The notes beneath the pieces are model-generated. The model made no database searches. It saw only the letters and a list, made by a program, of their open reading frames with translations, and was not told where the DNA came from. This document shows positions 52,801-62,438 of a stretch of 64,000 nucleotides of DNA, in pieces. Source of the stretch: Mesoflavibacter zeaxanthinifaciens DSM 18436 (lineage in GTDB: Bacteria > Bacteroidota > Bacteroidia > Flavobacteriales > Flavobacteriaceae); assembly GCF_000422365.1 (NCBI RefSeq), contig NZ_AULQ01000007.1:160503-224502 (forward strand), written 5' to 3'. Each line of letters starts with the position of its first letter. The first letter of the stretch is position 1. A program made the position numbers and the translations under genes.

Positions 52801-53166
52801 CAAAGTGACTCTGTTTTCACTCAAGTACCACCAGGAATATATACTGTTAATATTATTGACGTAAAAAATGATTGCGGATTAATTTCAGACACATTATCTG
52901 TTATTGGTTTTCCTCAATTTTTTACTCCTAATAACGATGCAATTAACGATTATTGGCAAGTTTATGGTGTGTCAAGTCAATTTCAACCAAATTCTAAAAT
53001 ATATATTTTTGATAGGTACGGTAAATTATTAACCCAAATAGATCCTAAAAGTAAAGGTTGGGACGGTACTTATAACGGACAACCAATGCCAAGTAATGAT
53101 TACTGGTTTTCTGTAACACTACAAGATGGGCGTGTTTTTAAAAGTCATTTTACTTTAAAAAGGTAG
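49843..53166 (+). CDS. T9SS type-B sorting domain protein with N-terminal propeller-like region and 4 tandem modules
   Basis: 1107 residues with a signal peptide (about 1-18, ending VHSQ). Residues 20-400 include EASNWYFGNNAGINFD and WD40/propeller-like blades (KISPDGTKIACANIA, GVEFSPNSQILYVSTYFE). An Ig-like segment follows and then four modules of about 97 residues, each opening near a Cys-Asp pair (residues about 491, 587, 688 and 783; for example ICDDNNDN and QCDEDG). The C-terminal type-B sorting domain has FTPNNDAINDYW, IYIFDRYGKLL and GWDGTYNGQPMPSNDYWF. It should be exported to the cell surface or medium by the type IX system; adhesion is an inference. Confidence 0.88.
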   Translation: MKKILLLTFLLLVSFVHSQNEASNWYFGNNAGINFDLSTNTVTALTNGQLATDEGCTSISDGNGDLLFYTDGITVYNKNHQVMANGNGLKGNPSSTQSAIIIPKPQDSDIYYIFTVDTEFQGNPDEGFHYSEVDMTANGGLGTVTANKNINLLNNTSEKLSAVLKDCQTENIWVITFADINGDELNNSIFAYEVTATGVNTTPVISDLNILVPERRGYLKISPDGTKIACANIASGLYLFDFDTNSGQATNAQQININLNPSGKTQRPYGVEFSPNSQILYVSTYFETPQDDFNNANAQYGALLQYDLNANNISASEEILDQRIMYRSALQLGPDGKIYRSLSATYNQGTPFLSTINSPNSLGQAADYQHQSVDLNGLVSRQGLPPFIASFFVEKIDIIPTDNTNTVDLPLCTGDDYTLIAEDIPGATYTWSQDGNEIATPAIPNELLVTQNGNYEVIIDLNNGDCDTKEGQAIVTYYDIPTATTPNNIVICDDNNDNIWDFNLTDLNTEILNGQDAAIYEVKYFKNQADADSNQNEITGNYQNTLPQETIIARVENINNPNCYATTSFDISVFQTPVIDNLNDFEVCDDLSDGDDTNGQTTVDLSSYNSQVYNGQNTTLFNISYHANLNDAENNLSPLNLNYYNNTPFQEEVYVRLENSNNTDCYAVNSFNLIINPVPASFDHTLLQCDEDGIPDGYTIFNLEEAITNITNNNANLTVVFYDTLNDANNEVTPITNPTSYNNLSNPQIVYAVSKDSNTDCVNITELTLEVSTTQINNYEFEVCDELGSEDGINTFDFNEISTNMTSSLPGNISINFYENYNDALTESNALPTTFTNSSAYFQTIYARAENNNNCYGISEVDLIINERPDLDEDETVFYCLNFFPETITLSATSPINNNYYFNWSTGQNTNSIEVNQPGIYTVTVTSVEGCEKVKTFTVEASNIATIENIDILDGNTTNNQVSIITSGEGTYEYELINSEGESTGFQSDSVFTQVPPGIYTVNIIDVKNDCGLISDTLSVIGFPQFFTPNNDAINDYWQVYGVSSQFQPNSKIYIFDRYGKLLTQIDPKSKGWDGTYNGQPMPSNDYWFSVTLQDGRVFKSHFTLKR

Positions 53167-53199
53167 TTTTTTGTAATTTTAGAAAGTAATGTCCTAAAT

Positions 53200-55041
53200 A
53201 TGAAAAACTTTACTTTCTTATACTTAGTAATTTTACTTTGCTTTTTTAATACTTTAAAAGCTCAGGATATTACATTATTTCAGCAATTTAATGGTAGGTA
53301 TGATTACACCGCTATTGGTAATACTTTAAATCCTGCAGAGAATAACCTTGACAGTAGTTTTTGTACGTTGCCTACTTCTGCTTCAGCTAATTTAAACTTA
53401 CCTAATAATGTTAATATAATTGCGGCTTACCTGTTCTGGTCTGGCTCTGGTAATGGAGATACTCAAGTTTCCTTAAACAATATAACTATTAATGCTCAAG
53501 ACACTTATAACGTAAATTATGATGCTGGTAGTAATGGACAACTCACTTACTTTGCCTGCTATGCAGATGTGACAAATCAAATAATTAACGAAGGTAGCAC
53601 AACATATAACCTTTCTAATTTAGATGTCAATTCGGTCCTAATAAATACACCTGGCTTTTGTAATAATCGTACTAATTATGCAGGTTGGAGTTTATACGTT
53701 ATCTACGAGGATAGTAACTTACATCTTAATCAAATTAATCTTTTTCAAGGTTTAGAAATTATAAATTCTGAAGTTCAAGAAAAAACAATTATCCTAGACA
53801 ACATTGATGTTTTAGATAATGACAATGCTAAAATTGGTTTTTTAGCTTGGGAAGGAGACAATGCTTTAAACTACGGAGAAAGTCTTTCTATTAACGGAAA
53901 CATTCTATCCAATCCACCTTTAAACCTACCAGATAATGCTTTTAATGGCACAAACACTTTTACAAATTCGACAAACTTTTACAATGCAGATTTAGATGTT
54001 TATAATATTGAAAACAACATATCTATAGGCGATACACAGGTTACCATTAAAATGACTACTGGCGGTGTGGACCAATTTGGAATTTTTAGAGCAGATTTAA
54101 TTATTCTTAACAACATAATTACTGTTTTAAACAGTCAATTACCAGACGCCACAATTGCCATAAATAATTATGATGTGTTTTGTGCAAATCGGGAAATAGA
54201 TATAAATTACACCGTTTATAATACTAACAGCACAGATATTTTACCTGTTAACACACCAATTTCATTCTATATTGACAATACACTAATTGGGCAAACTACA
54301 ACACAAAATAACATACCAATCAATGCTTCAGAAAATAACCAAACAACCTTAACAATACCGCCTAATTATCCCGATAATTTTATTTTAGAAATCGTGGTTG
54401 ATGATAATGGATCTGGCAACGGAATTGTTACTGAAACAAATGAAAATAATAATAACACGTTTCAAACTATTCAATTAATCCCATTACCAGAGACGATATT
54501 ACTAAACCCTATATCTGCTTGTAATCAAGGAGAAAAGAAAGCCAATTTTGATTTAACACAAGTGTTTAGCCAAATAAATGAAACAGAATATAACAGCTTT
54601 AGTTTTTTTGAAAGTTTAGAAGATATAAATGAAGATTACCCAATCCTTTCACCAGTAAATTACATTTCAAACTCTACGCCTCAAACAATATATATAACTG
54701 CAGAAACAGATGAGTGTTTTGATATTTTTCAATTTGATTTACAAACTGAAAACTGCCCACCTTTTGTTCCGCAAGGATTTTCTCCTAATGGAGACTCAAA
54801 AAACGATTTCTTCAATATACAAGGATTATACGATATTTTTGAAAACCACGAACTATTAATATACAATCGCTACGGAAAGCTTATTTTTAAAGGCAATAAT
54901 AATCTAAAGTGGCATGGTCAAACCAATCAAGGCATATTAGCTTTTAGTGATGTTGTACCAACAGGAACATATTTTTACGTATTAAAACTTCATGATCCTA
55001 AATACAAAGATTTGGTTGGCTGGGTATATCTTAATAAATAG
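53200..55041 (+). CDS. T9SS type-B sorting domain protein with CARDB-like region
   Basis: 613 residues with a signal peptide (about 1-21, ending LKAQ). The N-terminal ~290 residues are a beta-rich region (AAYLFWSGSGNGDTQVSL, NYAGWSLYVIYED). A CARDB-like segment (DVFCANREIDINYTVYN..., about 325-420) is followed by one weak copy of the shared module (ACNQGEKK, residue about 441). The C-terminal sorting domain is divergent: FSPNGDSKNDFF and IYNRYGKLIF are standard, but the usual WDG is WHG and the C-terminus is VGWVYLNK. It lies 33 bases after the previous gene in the same orientation. Confidence 0.82.
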   Translation: MKNFTFLYLVILLCFFNTLKAQDITLFQQFNGRYDYTAIGNTLNPAENNLDSSFCTLPTSASANLNLPNNVNIIAAYLFWSGSGNGDTQVSLNNITINAQDTYNVNYDAGSNGQLTYFACYADVTNQIINEGSTTYNLSNLDVNSVLINTPGFCNNRTNYAGWSLYVIYEDSNLHLNQINLFQGLEIINSEVQEKTIILDNIDVLDNDNAKIGFLAWEGDNALNYGESLSINGNILSNPPLNLPDNAFNGTNTFTNSTNFYNADLDVYNIENNISIGDTQVTIKMTTGGVDQFGIFRADLIILNNIITVLNSQLPDATIAINNYDVFCANREIDINYTVYNTNSTDILPVNTPISFYIDNTLIGQTTTQNNIPINASENNQTTLTIPPNYPDNFILEIVVDDNGSGNGIVTETNENNNNTFQTIQLIPLPETILLNPISACNQGEKKANFDLTQVFSQINETEYNSFSFFESLEDINEDYPILSPVNYISNSTPQTIYITAETDECFDIFQFDLQTENCPPFVPQGFSPNGDSKNDFFNIQGLYDIFENHELLIYNRYGKLIFKGNNNLKWHGQTNQGILAFSDVVPTGTYFYVLKLHDPKYKDLVGWVYLNK

Positions 55042-55088
55042 TTAATAACATTTTAACGCTAAAATTTGCATTTTATCGATTAATTAAA

Positions 55089-55096
55089 TACGTTTG
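55089..55096 (+). promoter_or_regulatory. Promoter (TTG-N20-TACGTTTG) for the 1612-residue secreted protein
   Basis: Exact -7 box with TTG at 55066-55068, 20 bases upstream. Implies a leader of about 45 bases before the ATG at 55146. Confidence 0.7.
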
Positions 55097-55145
55097 TTCG
55101 CAACATAAACATACCCCAAGTTTATTTAATTGACTGATACATAGC

Positions 55146-58100
55146 ATGAAAGCGCATAAAACCTACAAAAATAGTCTAATATTTTGGCTAACAGTAACTC
55201 ATTTTTTTATTGGTTACTTATCTTTTGGACAACAAATAACTGTAAATGACAGTTTTACCTCACAACAACTTATTGAAAATAATTTAGTACAAGGTTGTGT
55301 AGAAGTTAGTAACATAAACTCTAATTATAATGGTCAAGTTGATGGTTTTGAAAGTTTTGGATATTTTGAAAGAGCTAACTCAAACTTTCCTTTTGAAAAT
55401 GGTATTATTTTATCTACAGGACAAGTAACTTCTGCAGGAAATACAACTAACACTAGTGCATTAAACGAAGGTAGCGATAGCTGGACTACAGATCCTGATT
55501 TAGAAGCTGCACTTGGAATAAATAATACCCTTAATGCTACATCTATTGAGTTTGATTTTGTTTCTACCTCAAGTACAATTTCTTTTAATTACATATTAGC
55601 ATCAGAAGAGTATTTTGCAGATTACCCATGCCAATACTCAGATGGATTTGCTTTTTTAATTAGAGAAACAGGAAGTAGTAACCCATATCAAAATATTGCA
55701 TTGGTACCAGGCACATCAACACCTGTAAACACGAATACTATTCATGATGAAATAGTTGGTTTTTGCCCAGAAGAAAACAGTAATTATTTTGAAGGTTATA
55801 ATATTGGAGACACTAACTTTAATGGTCGCACTACTGTAATGACAGCTTCTGCAAATATTACTCCTAATGTACAATACAGCATAAAACTAATTGTAGCCGA
55901 TCAAACAGACAGAAACTTTGACACTGCAGTATTTATAGAAGGAAACAGCTTTACAGACTCTGTAGATTTAGGTGAAGATATAACAACTTGTGATGCATCT
56001 ATAACTTTGGATGCAAATACTAACAATCCACAAGCTAGTTACCAATGGTACTTAGACGGAAATATAATTAATAACCAAACGGATAGCACTTTAAATGTTA
56101 CTACAGATGGTAATTATACTGTTGAAGTTACAGTACCTCTTAGCGCAGATTTTTGTTCTTTTCAAGATAGTATTAATGTTGTATTAAACACCATTCAAAA
56201 TGGACCAACAATTTCTGATATTGAAGTTTGTGATGATGCTTCAAATGATGGTACAGAAATATTTGATTTAACACCAAAAACTTCTGAAATAGAAGCTACG
56301 CTTCCACCTTCAACATACGACATTACTTTTCATACCTCTCAAAATGATGCAACTAATGACCAAAACCCAACAACATCTGTAACTAGTACTACAGCTGTTC
56401 AACCTATCTTCTACAATGCTCAAGATACCACGTCTGGTTGTATTTATATAGGGACTTTCAACTTAATAATTAATCCATTTCCTACCATAGTTAATCCATC
56501 ACCTTTATCTGTTTGTTCTGATGGAGGAGGAAATGTAGATATGACTGTTAAAGATGATGAAATAACGTCTTCAAACACAAGCTATGTAGTGTCTTATCAT
56601 TTTTCTAATGCAGATGCTTTAACAGGAGACAATCCAATACCTCAACCTTATACACCTTCTAACCCAACCGAAACTGTTTTTGTACGTGTTGTAGATATAA
56701 CTACAGGCTGTTTTACAACTACAACGCTTGATATAGAGGTTAATACAAATCCGCAAATTAATCCTGAAACTGTTCAATTAGATGCTTGCGAACAGGATGG
56801 AGATGGTTTTGACACATTTGACCTTACTCAAGAAATTGATCAAATATTACAAGGGTTAACAAACGTAACAGTGACTTATCACGAGTCTCAAGAAGATGCT
56901 AATAATGGAACAAACCCAATAGCTAATCCAACAAGCTATGATAATATAGACCAAGATGTACAAACTGTTTTTGTGCGTGTGGAAGACAATACAACTGGTT
57001 GTGCTTCTGTTGTACCTATGGAGCTTCACGCATTTCTTTTAGAAACAGGCACAAATATTACCGATTTTTATGAATGTGATGATGCATCAAATGATCAAAT
57101 TGTAGATTTTGATTTATACCATATTGGATTAGAGATTATTAATGATTTAGAAAATGTTACTATTGATTTTTATGAAACAGAAACAGATCAAATCAATAAT
57201 ACCAATGCTATTAATCAATCTGTACCTTATACTATTAATGCTAGTCCTACTCTATTATACATAACCTTAAATAGTAGTAGCTGTAGTCATTTTTCAAATA
57301 TTCAACTATTAATAAACGAAGGTTTTGAAGTAGTTTTAACAGATACACAAACTTACTGCGATACAGATGACGACGGATTTACAAGTATAGACTTAACTTC
57401 TTTTGATGCATATTCTGGTAATGGTATACCAAATCCATCTGTAGATTACTATTTAACTCAAGCAGATGCAGATAATAATACTAATAGCTTGCCTGCATTT
57501 TATACTAATACGACAAATCCTTTAACCTTATATGTACGTGTACAAAATACCATGACTGGTTGTTACGCAACGTCTTCTTTAGATATTGAGGTTTTACCAG
57601 CTCCAACCATTAATCAACCTTCAGATATCATCATTTGTGATGATGATCAAGATGGTTTTTTTATAGTAGATTTAGACGCTAAAATCCCAGAAATTGTTAA
57701 TACCACTACAGATAGAGCTTTTAGTTTTCATACCTCACTAACTGATGCAGAAACTAATAGCAGTCCGATTACAGATACGCAAAATTATAATGCTAATACA
57801 CAAACTGTATATTGCCGTGTAGAAAACACTAATACCGGTTGTTACGCTGTGCAATCTATTACTATAATAGTAAACACATTACCCATATTTACACCAATAG
57901 AAACTTATACCAATTGTGAAAATGATGGTAATCAAACCGCAGACTTTATCTTTCAAGAAAAAGATGCAGAAATTTTAAACGGTCAAACAGGAAAAGAAGT
58001 TTTATATTTTGAAACTGCTCAAAATGCTATAAACAACGTAGCTCCTATTGATAAAACTGTTGCATATCAAAATACATCTTCGCCTCAAACTATTTTTGTT

Positions 58101-59984
58101 AGAGTACATAATATTACAGATCAAAGCTGTTACGATACAACTTCTTTTGATATAGAAGTTGGCGCTTACCCAATTTACAACACGCCAACAGATATATTTG
58201 TTTGTGACGACAACTCTAATGATGGGTCAGAAACTTTTAATCTAGATGATATTACTTCAGAAATCACTCAAAGTTCATCAGAAAACTTAACAGTTACTTA
58301 TCATTTATCTCTAGCTGAAGCTGAAGCGCAAACTAATCCATTACCAAATTCTTTTACAAATACAGTAAATCCTCAACAGATTTTTGCTGTTGTAGATAAC
58401 GGTACTTATTGTAAAGGTATTTCTAGCTTTGAGTTTAATGTTATACAAGTCCCGTTAACAAACACACCAAATAGTTTAGAGACTTGCGATAATGATACAG
58501 ACGGTTTTACAACTTTTGATTTAACCGTTTCAGAAATTGAAGTATTGCCAATTAGACAGAATAATACAGAGATTGAATATTACACAAACCTTATAGATTT
58601 AGAGCAAGGCACAAACCAGATTACTAACCCAGAAAACTTTACAAATACAATAAATCCACAGACAGTGTTTATAAAAGTTGTGAATACTATTTCTAATTGT
58701 TATGCAGAAATTCCTTTAGATTTAATTGTTGAAGTACCACCTGTTATTAATCCAAATGTAACTACTCAAATTTGTGAAGAAAGTACTTTCTCTTATAATT
58801 TAAACAATACATTACCAGATTTAGTAGACACAACACAGTCTATTGAAACTGAGTTTTATTTATCTTTAAACGATGCTCAACTTCAACAAAATACTTTAGA
58901 CTCAAATTACAATTACAACGTTGGTAATCAAACTATTTTTGTAAGAGCTAATTTTACTGGAAGTAACTGTTTTAACATAGAGTCTTTTATACTACGTGTA
59001 AACCCATTGCCTACAGCAAATAATATTCAAGATTTAGAAACTTGTGATGATGATTATGACTTGTTTGCTAATTTTGATCTAGGTGAGCAAACTCCGGTTG
59101 TATTAGGTAATCAAAACTCTTCAAACTTTACGGTAAGCTATTATACATCTCAATTAGATGCTAATAATAATGAAAACGCCTTAACAGATTTAAATGTACT
59201 TAGTGAAGATGGAACAACATATTTTATCCGTATAGAAAACAATATTACAGGCTGCTACAACACAACAAGTTTTAATACAATTGTACATAGAAAACCAGAA
59301 TTAGATATTGAAGACCAAGTACTTTGCTTAGATAATTTACCATTGTTAGTTTCTGCTGAAACCAACGCACCAACAGACAGCTATTTATGGTCTAACGGAA
59401 GTACAAATTCTTATATTGAAATTAATCAAACTGGAACATATTCTGTAACTATTACAACACAATTTGGTTGTTCTACTTCTACAAGTTTTTCTGTTTCTCA
59501 ATCTGAAGCTGCTACTATTGACTTTACAGAAACTATAGATTTTTCAGACCCAAACAATGTTACTGTAGAAGTTTCAGGAATTGGAGATTATTTATATCAA
59601 TTTGATGATGAAGATCCACAAGAATCTAATTTCTTTAACAATGTATCAATTGGTCCTCATACAATAACTGTAATAGATTTAAACGGATGTAATTCGACTT
59701 CAAAAGACATAGTAATTATTGATGTACCTAAATTTGTAACACCAAATAATGATGGCTATTTTGATACTTGGCATATTACAGGTGTAGAGCAGTTAGAAGG
59801 CACAATAGTACATATCTTTGATCGTTACGGTAAACTTTTAAAAACATTAAATCATACCTCTCAAGGTTGGGACGGAACTTATAACGGAAATCTATTACCT
59901 GCAACAGATTATTGGTATGTTGCTAATGTTAAAAAAGGCGCTATAGAATTTGAAATTAAAGGGCATTTCGCTTTAAAGCTTTAA
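55146..59984 (+). CDS. Large T9SS type-B protein: choice-of-anchor L domain and about 11 tandem modules
   Basis: 1612 residues with a signal peptide ending near SFGQ (about residue 28). A choice-of-anchor L domain spans about 30-270, with LASEEYFADYP and FAFLIRETG. An Ig-like domain follows, then about eleven modules of 94 residues between about 361 and 1390. Each opens with a Cys-Asp/Asn-rich loop (ICDDDQDGF, TCDNDTDGF, YCDTDDDGF), continues as FDLT..., then YH.S..DA...NP and .TVFVRV.N..TGCY. The DxDxDG loops look like calcium sites (inference). The C-terminal type-B sorting domain has VTPNNDGYFDTW, IFDRYGKLL and GWDGTYNGNLLPATDYW. An adhesin-like surface filament protein is the likely role. 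Confidence 0.88.
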   Translation: MKAHKTYKNSLIFWLTVTHFFIGYLSFGQQITVNDSFTSQQLIENNLVQGCVEVSNINSNYNGQVDGFESFGYFERANSNFPFENGIILSTGQVTSAGNTTNTSALNEGSDSWTTDPDLEAALGINNTLNATSIEFDFVSTSSTISFNYILASEEYFADYPCQYSDGFAFLIRETGSSNPYQNIALVPGTSTPVNTNTIHDEIVGFCPEENSNYFEGYNIGDTNFNGRTTVMTASANITPNVQYSIKLIVADQTDRNFDTAVFIEGNSFTDSVDLGEDITTCDASITLDANTNNPQASYQWYLDGNIINNQTDSTLNVTTDGNYTVEVTVPLSADFCSFQDSINVVLNTIQNGPTISDIEVCDDASNDGTEIFDLTPKTSEIEATLPPSTYDITFHTSQNDATNDQNPTTSVTSTTAVQPIFYNAQDTTSGCIYIGTFNLIINPFPTIVNPSPLSVCSDGGGNVDMTVKDDEITSSNTSYVVSYHFSNADALTGDNPIPQPYTPSNPTETVFVRVVDITTGCFTTTTLDIEVNTNPQINPETVQLDACEQDGDGFDTFDLTQEIDQILQGLTNVTVTYHESQEDANNGTNPIANPTSYDNIDQDVQTVFVRVEDNTTGCASVVPMELHAFLLETGTNITDFYECDDASNDQIVDFDLYHIGLEIINDLENVTIDFYETETDQINNTNAINQSVPYTINASPTLLYITLNSSSCSHFSNIQLLINEGFEVVLTDTQTYCDTDDDGFTSIDLTSFDAYSGNGIPNPSVDYYLTQADADNNTNSLPAFYTNTTNPLTLYVRVQNTMTGCYATSSLDIEVLPAPTINQPSDIIICDDDQDGFFIVDLDAKIPEIVNTTTDRAFSFHTSLTDAETNSSPITDTQNYNANTQTVYCRVENTNTGCYAVQSITIIVNTLPIFTPIETYTNCENDGNQTADFIFQEKDAEILNGQTGKEVLYFETAQNAINNVAPIDKTVAYQNTSSPQTIFVRVHNITDQSCYDTTSFDIEVGAYPIYNTPTDIFVCDDNSNDGSETFNLDDITSEITQSSSENLTVTYHLSLAEAEAQTNPLPNSFTNTVNPQQIFAVVDNGTYCKGISSFEFNVIQVPLTNTPNSLETCDNDTDGFTTFDLTVSEIEVLPIRQNNTEIEYYTNLIDLEQGTNQITNPENFTNTINPQTVFIKVVNTISNCYAEIPLDLIVEVPPVINPNVTTQICEESTFSYNLNNTLPDLVDTTQSIETEFYLSLNDAQLQQNTLDSNYNYNVGNQTIFVRANFTGSNCFNIESFILRVNPLPTANNIQDLETCDDDYDLFANFDLGEQTPVVLGNQNSSNFTVSYYTSQLDANNNENALTDLNVLSEDGTTYFIRIENNITGCYNTTSFNTIVHRKPELDIEDQVLCLDNLPLLVSAETNAPTDSYLWSNGSTNSYIEINQTGTYSVTITTQFGCSTSTSFSVSQSEAATIDFTETIDFSDPNNVTVEVSGIGDYLYQFDDEDPQESNFFNNVSIGPHTITVIDLNGCNSTSKDIVIIDVPKFVTPNNDGYFDTWHITGVEQLEGTIVHIFDRYGKLLKTLNHTSQGWDGTYNGNLLPATDYWYVANVKKGAIEFEIKGHFALKL

Positions 59985-60018
59985 CATTTTTATAGTCTTA
60001 ATAATTAGATTTGTTACG

Positions 60019-60026
60019 TACATTTG
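60019..60026 (+). promoter_or_regulatory. Promoter -7 box (TACATTTG)
   Basis: Exact TAnnTTTG match, 18 bases before the ATG at 60045. An in-frame TTG at 60024 falls inside it, so that start is unlikely. Confidence 0.55.
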
Positions 60027-60044
60027 CATGCCAGTTTAAAATGT

Positions 60045-62372
60045 ATGAGACAAGCATTTATTTTATTTATTTTACTAAGTATAAATTTAGCTGTATCACA
60101 AAATGTAACTACAGATTGGACATCTTACACACCACAACAATTAATTGAGGATGTTTTAATAGGTAATGCGTGTATATCTAATGTTCAAGTCACTAATGTT
60201 GTTGGTGGTAATTTTAACACAAACGACTTAAGTTACGGGTATTTTAATGCAAACGGATCTTCATTTCCATTTCAAGAAGGTGTTGTTTTAAGTACAGGTA
60301 AACTCTCTAACGTAAACGGACCAAACACTTCACTAAGCGATGATAATGCTAGTAATTGGCAAGGAGACACAGATTTAGAACAAATTTTAAATGAAAGCAA
60401 TACGATTAATGCTACCATTATAGAGTTTGAATTTACTGCACCTGCAAACCAAATAAGCTTTAGATATTTATTTGCTTCAGAAGAATATCAAGAAGGTAAT
60501 CCCAACACCTGTCAATATTCAGATTTATTTGGATTTTTAATTAGGCAAAGTGGCACACAACAGTACGAAAACATCGCTTTAGTACCAGAAACTAACACTC
60601 CGGTTAAGGTAACAACGGTACATCCAGGAATACCTGGTGCTTGTCAAGAAGAAAACCAAGCTTACTTTGGTAGTTGGAATAACAGTAATGCACCAATAAA
60701 TTTTAATGGTCAAACAGCTGTACTTACTGCTATTGCAAACACAACTCCTAATGTTACTTATGAGGTTAAATTAGTTATCGCAGACGAGCAAAATTTCCGT
60801 TATGATTCAGCAGTCTTTTTAGAAGCTAGTAGTTTTGAGTTATATACAGATTTAGGCCCTAATTTACTTCAAAACACAAATAACGCATTATGCGAAAATG
60901 ACACCACAACATTAGACGCCTCACAACCAAACGCAACAGCTTATGCTTGGTTTAAAGATAATATTTTGCAACCTGAAATTACTTCTAATTATATAGTAGA
61001 TTCTCCAGGAACTTACAGTGTAGAAGTTACTTTAAATAATGGATGTATTTCTTATGGTGAAGTTGTTATTGAAGAGTTTCAACAACCTATTGTTCAAAAC
61101 ACATCATTAACAAATTGCGATATTGATCAAGATGGATATACCACATTTAACCTAAACTATGCAGAGCAGACTATTATAAACAATGATAGCAATTTATTTG
61201 TAGTAGATTATTTTACTGATTTTAATGATGCGCAACAACAAATTAACCCAATACAAACGCCTGATAGTTTTAATAACACACAAATAAATCAAACTGTATT
61301 TGCACTGGTTAGCTCTACTCAGTCTAATTGTTCTAGCATAGCAGAAGTTAACTTAAGTATTTCAAATAATACATTACCAAGTTTTTCTTTAGACGCTTGC
61401 GATGAAGGTGAATTAGACGGTTTTACAACCTTTGATTTAACCCAAGTACAATCGCAAATTGCTAATGCTGTTCCTGCAAATTCAACAATAACATTCTATC
61501 AAAATTTAGATAACGCTTTCGCGGAAACAAACCCTTTACCTTTAAGCTTTGAAAATACCGAAGCTAATTTTCAAACCATATTTGCTAAAGTTACTAGCAA
61601 TGGTAATGAGTGTTTTGCAGTTACTAATGTAGATTTATCTGTGTTATACACACCACAAATAGAAGCAGATCAATCTTTAGATTACTGCTTAAATAATTAT
61701 CCTGAAACGATAACCCTTTATGGTGGAGTTTTAAATGACTCGCCAAGCAATTATTATTACCAATGGTTATTAAATGGAATAGATACAGGAGTTAACACAA
61801 GTTTTATTGATATTAATGAAATTGGTACCTATACCGTAATTATTACAGATCCTAACGGTTGCTCAAACTCAAGAAATATAATTGTAAATCCAATTGAAGC
61901 ACCAATAATAGAAAGCATAGATTACACAGACTTTTCTAATAACAATACAGTAACTATTAATTTAGAAAATACTGGAGAATTTAGTTACGCTATAGACGAT
62001 CAACCTTATCAAAACAGTAATACATTTACTAATATTTCAGCTGGTATACATACTGTTTATGTTACAGAAATTAACGGCTGTCAAACGATAGAGCAAACTA
62101 TAGCAATAATTGGTTTTCCTAAATACTTTACACCAAATAATGATACAATTCATGATTATTGGAAACCATACGGAATGACAGATGGTTACAACACTAATCT
62201 TGATGTTAAAATTTTTGATCGTTACGGTAAACTTATACATATTATTAACCCAAACACAAAAGGCTGGGACGGAACTTATAGAGGACGGTTAATGCCAGCA
62301 AATGACTATTGGTTTTTACTTACAGACACCAATGGTAGAACATATAGAAGTCATTTTGCTTTAAAAAGATAA
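60045..62372 (+). CDS. T9SS type-B sorting domain protein with choice-of-anchor L domain and 2 modules
   Basis: 775 residues from the ATG at 60045 (MRQAFILFILLSINLAVSQ signal peptide). The choice-of-anchor L domain (about 20-260; FASEEYQEGNP, FGFLIRQSG) aligns throughout with that of the 1612-residue neighbour, including ENIALVPETNTPV. Two shared modules start near residues 358 (NCDIDQDGY) and 452 (ACDEGELDGF). A final Ig-like segment precedes the sorting domain FTPNNDTIHDYW, IFDRYGKLI and GWDGTYRGRLMPANDYWF. It contains the 15-mer cgctttcgcggaaac at 61514-61528. It is a short paralogue of the 1612-residue protein. Confidence 0.88.
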   Translation: MRQAFILFILLSINLAVSQNVTTDWTSYTPQQLIEDVLIGNACISNVQVTNVVGGNFNTNDLSYGYFNANGSSFPFQEGVVLSTGKLSNVNGPNTSLSDDNASNWQGDTDLEQILNESNTINATIIEFEFTAPANQISFRYLFASEEYQEGNPNTCQYSDLFGFLIRQSGTQQYENIALVPETNTPVKVTTVHPGIPGACQEENQAYFGSWNNSNAPINFNGQTAVLTAIANTTPNVTYEVKLVIADEQNFRYDSAVFLEASSFELYTDLGPNLLQNTNNALCENDTTTLDASQPNATAYAWFKDNILQPEITSNYIVDSPGTYSVEVTLNNGCISYGEVVIEEFQQPIVQNTSLTNCDIDQDGYTTFNLNYAEQTIINNDSNLFVVDYFTDFNDAQQQINPIQTPDSFNNTQINQTVFALVSSTQSNCSSIAEVNLSISNNTLPSFSLDACDEGELDGFTTFDLTQVQSQIANAVPANSTITFYQNLDNAFAETNPLPLSFENTEANFQTIFAKVTSNGNECFAVTNVDLSVLYTPQIEADQSLDYCLNNYPETITLYGGVLNDSPSNYYYQWLLNGIDTGVNTSFIDINEIGTYTVIITDPNGCSNSRNIIVNPIEAPIIESIDYTDFSNNNTVTINLENTGEFSYAIDDQPYQNSNTFTNISAGIHTVYVTEINGCQTIEQTIAIIGFPKYFTPNNDTIHDYWKPYGMTDGYNTNLDVKIFDRYGKLIHIINPNTKGWDGTYRGRLMPANDYWFLLTDTNGRTYRSHFALKR
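61514..61528. repeat. Second copy of the GC-rich 15-mer (see 3674-3688)
   Basis: Identical cgctttcgcggaaac, here in coding sequence (NAFAET) of a secreted-protein gene. Confidence 0.6.
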
Positions 62373-62438
62373 ACAACTAACTTTTACTTAACACAAATAA
62401 GATAAAATATTGTTTTATTTGCCGTCCAATTTATACAA

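Noticed and set aside
60024..60044. TTG start for the 775-residue T9SS protein
   Set aside because: It lies inside an exact TAnnTTTG promoter box; the signal peptide begins naturally at the ATG at 60045.
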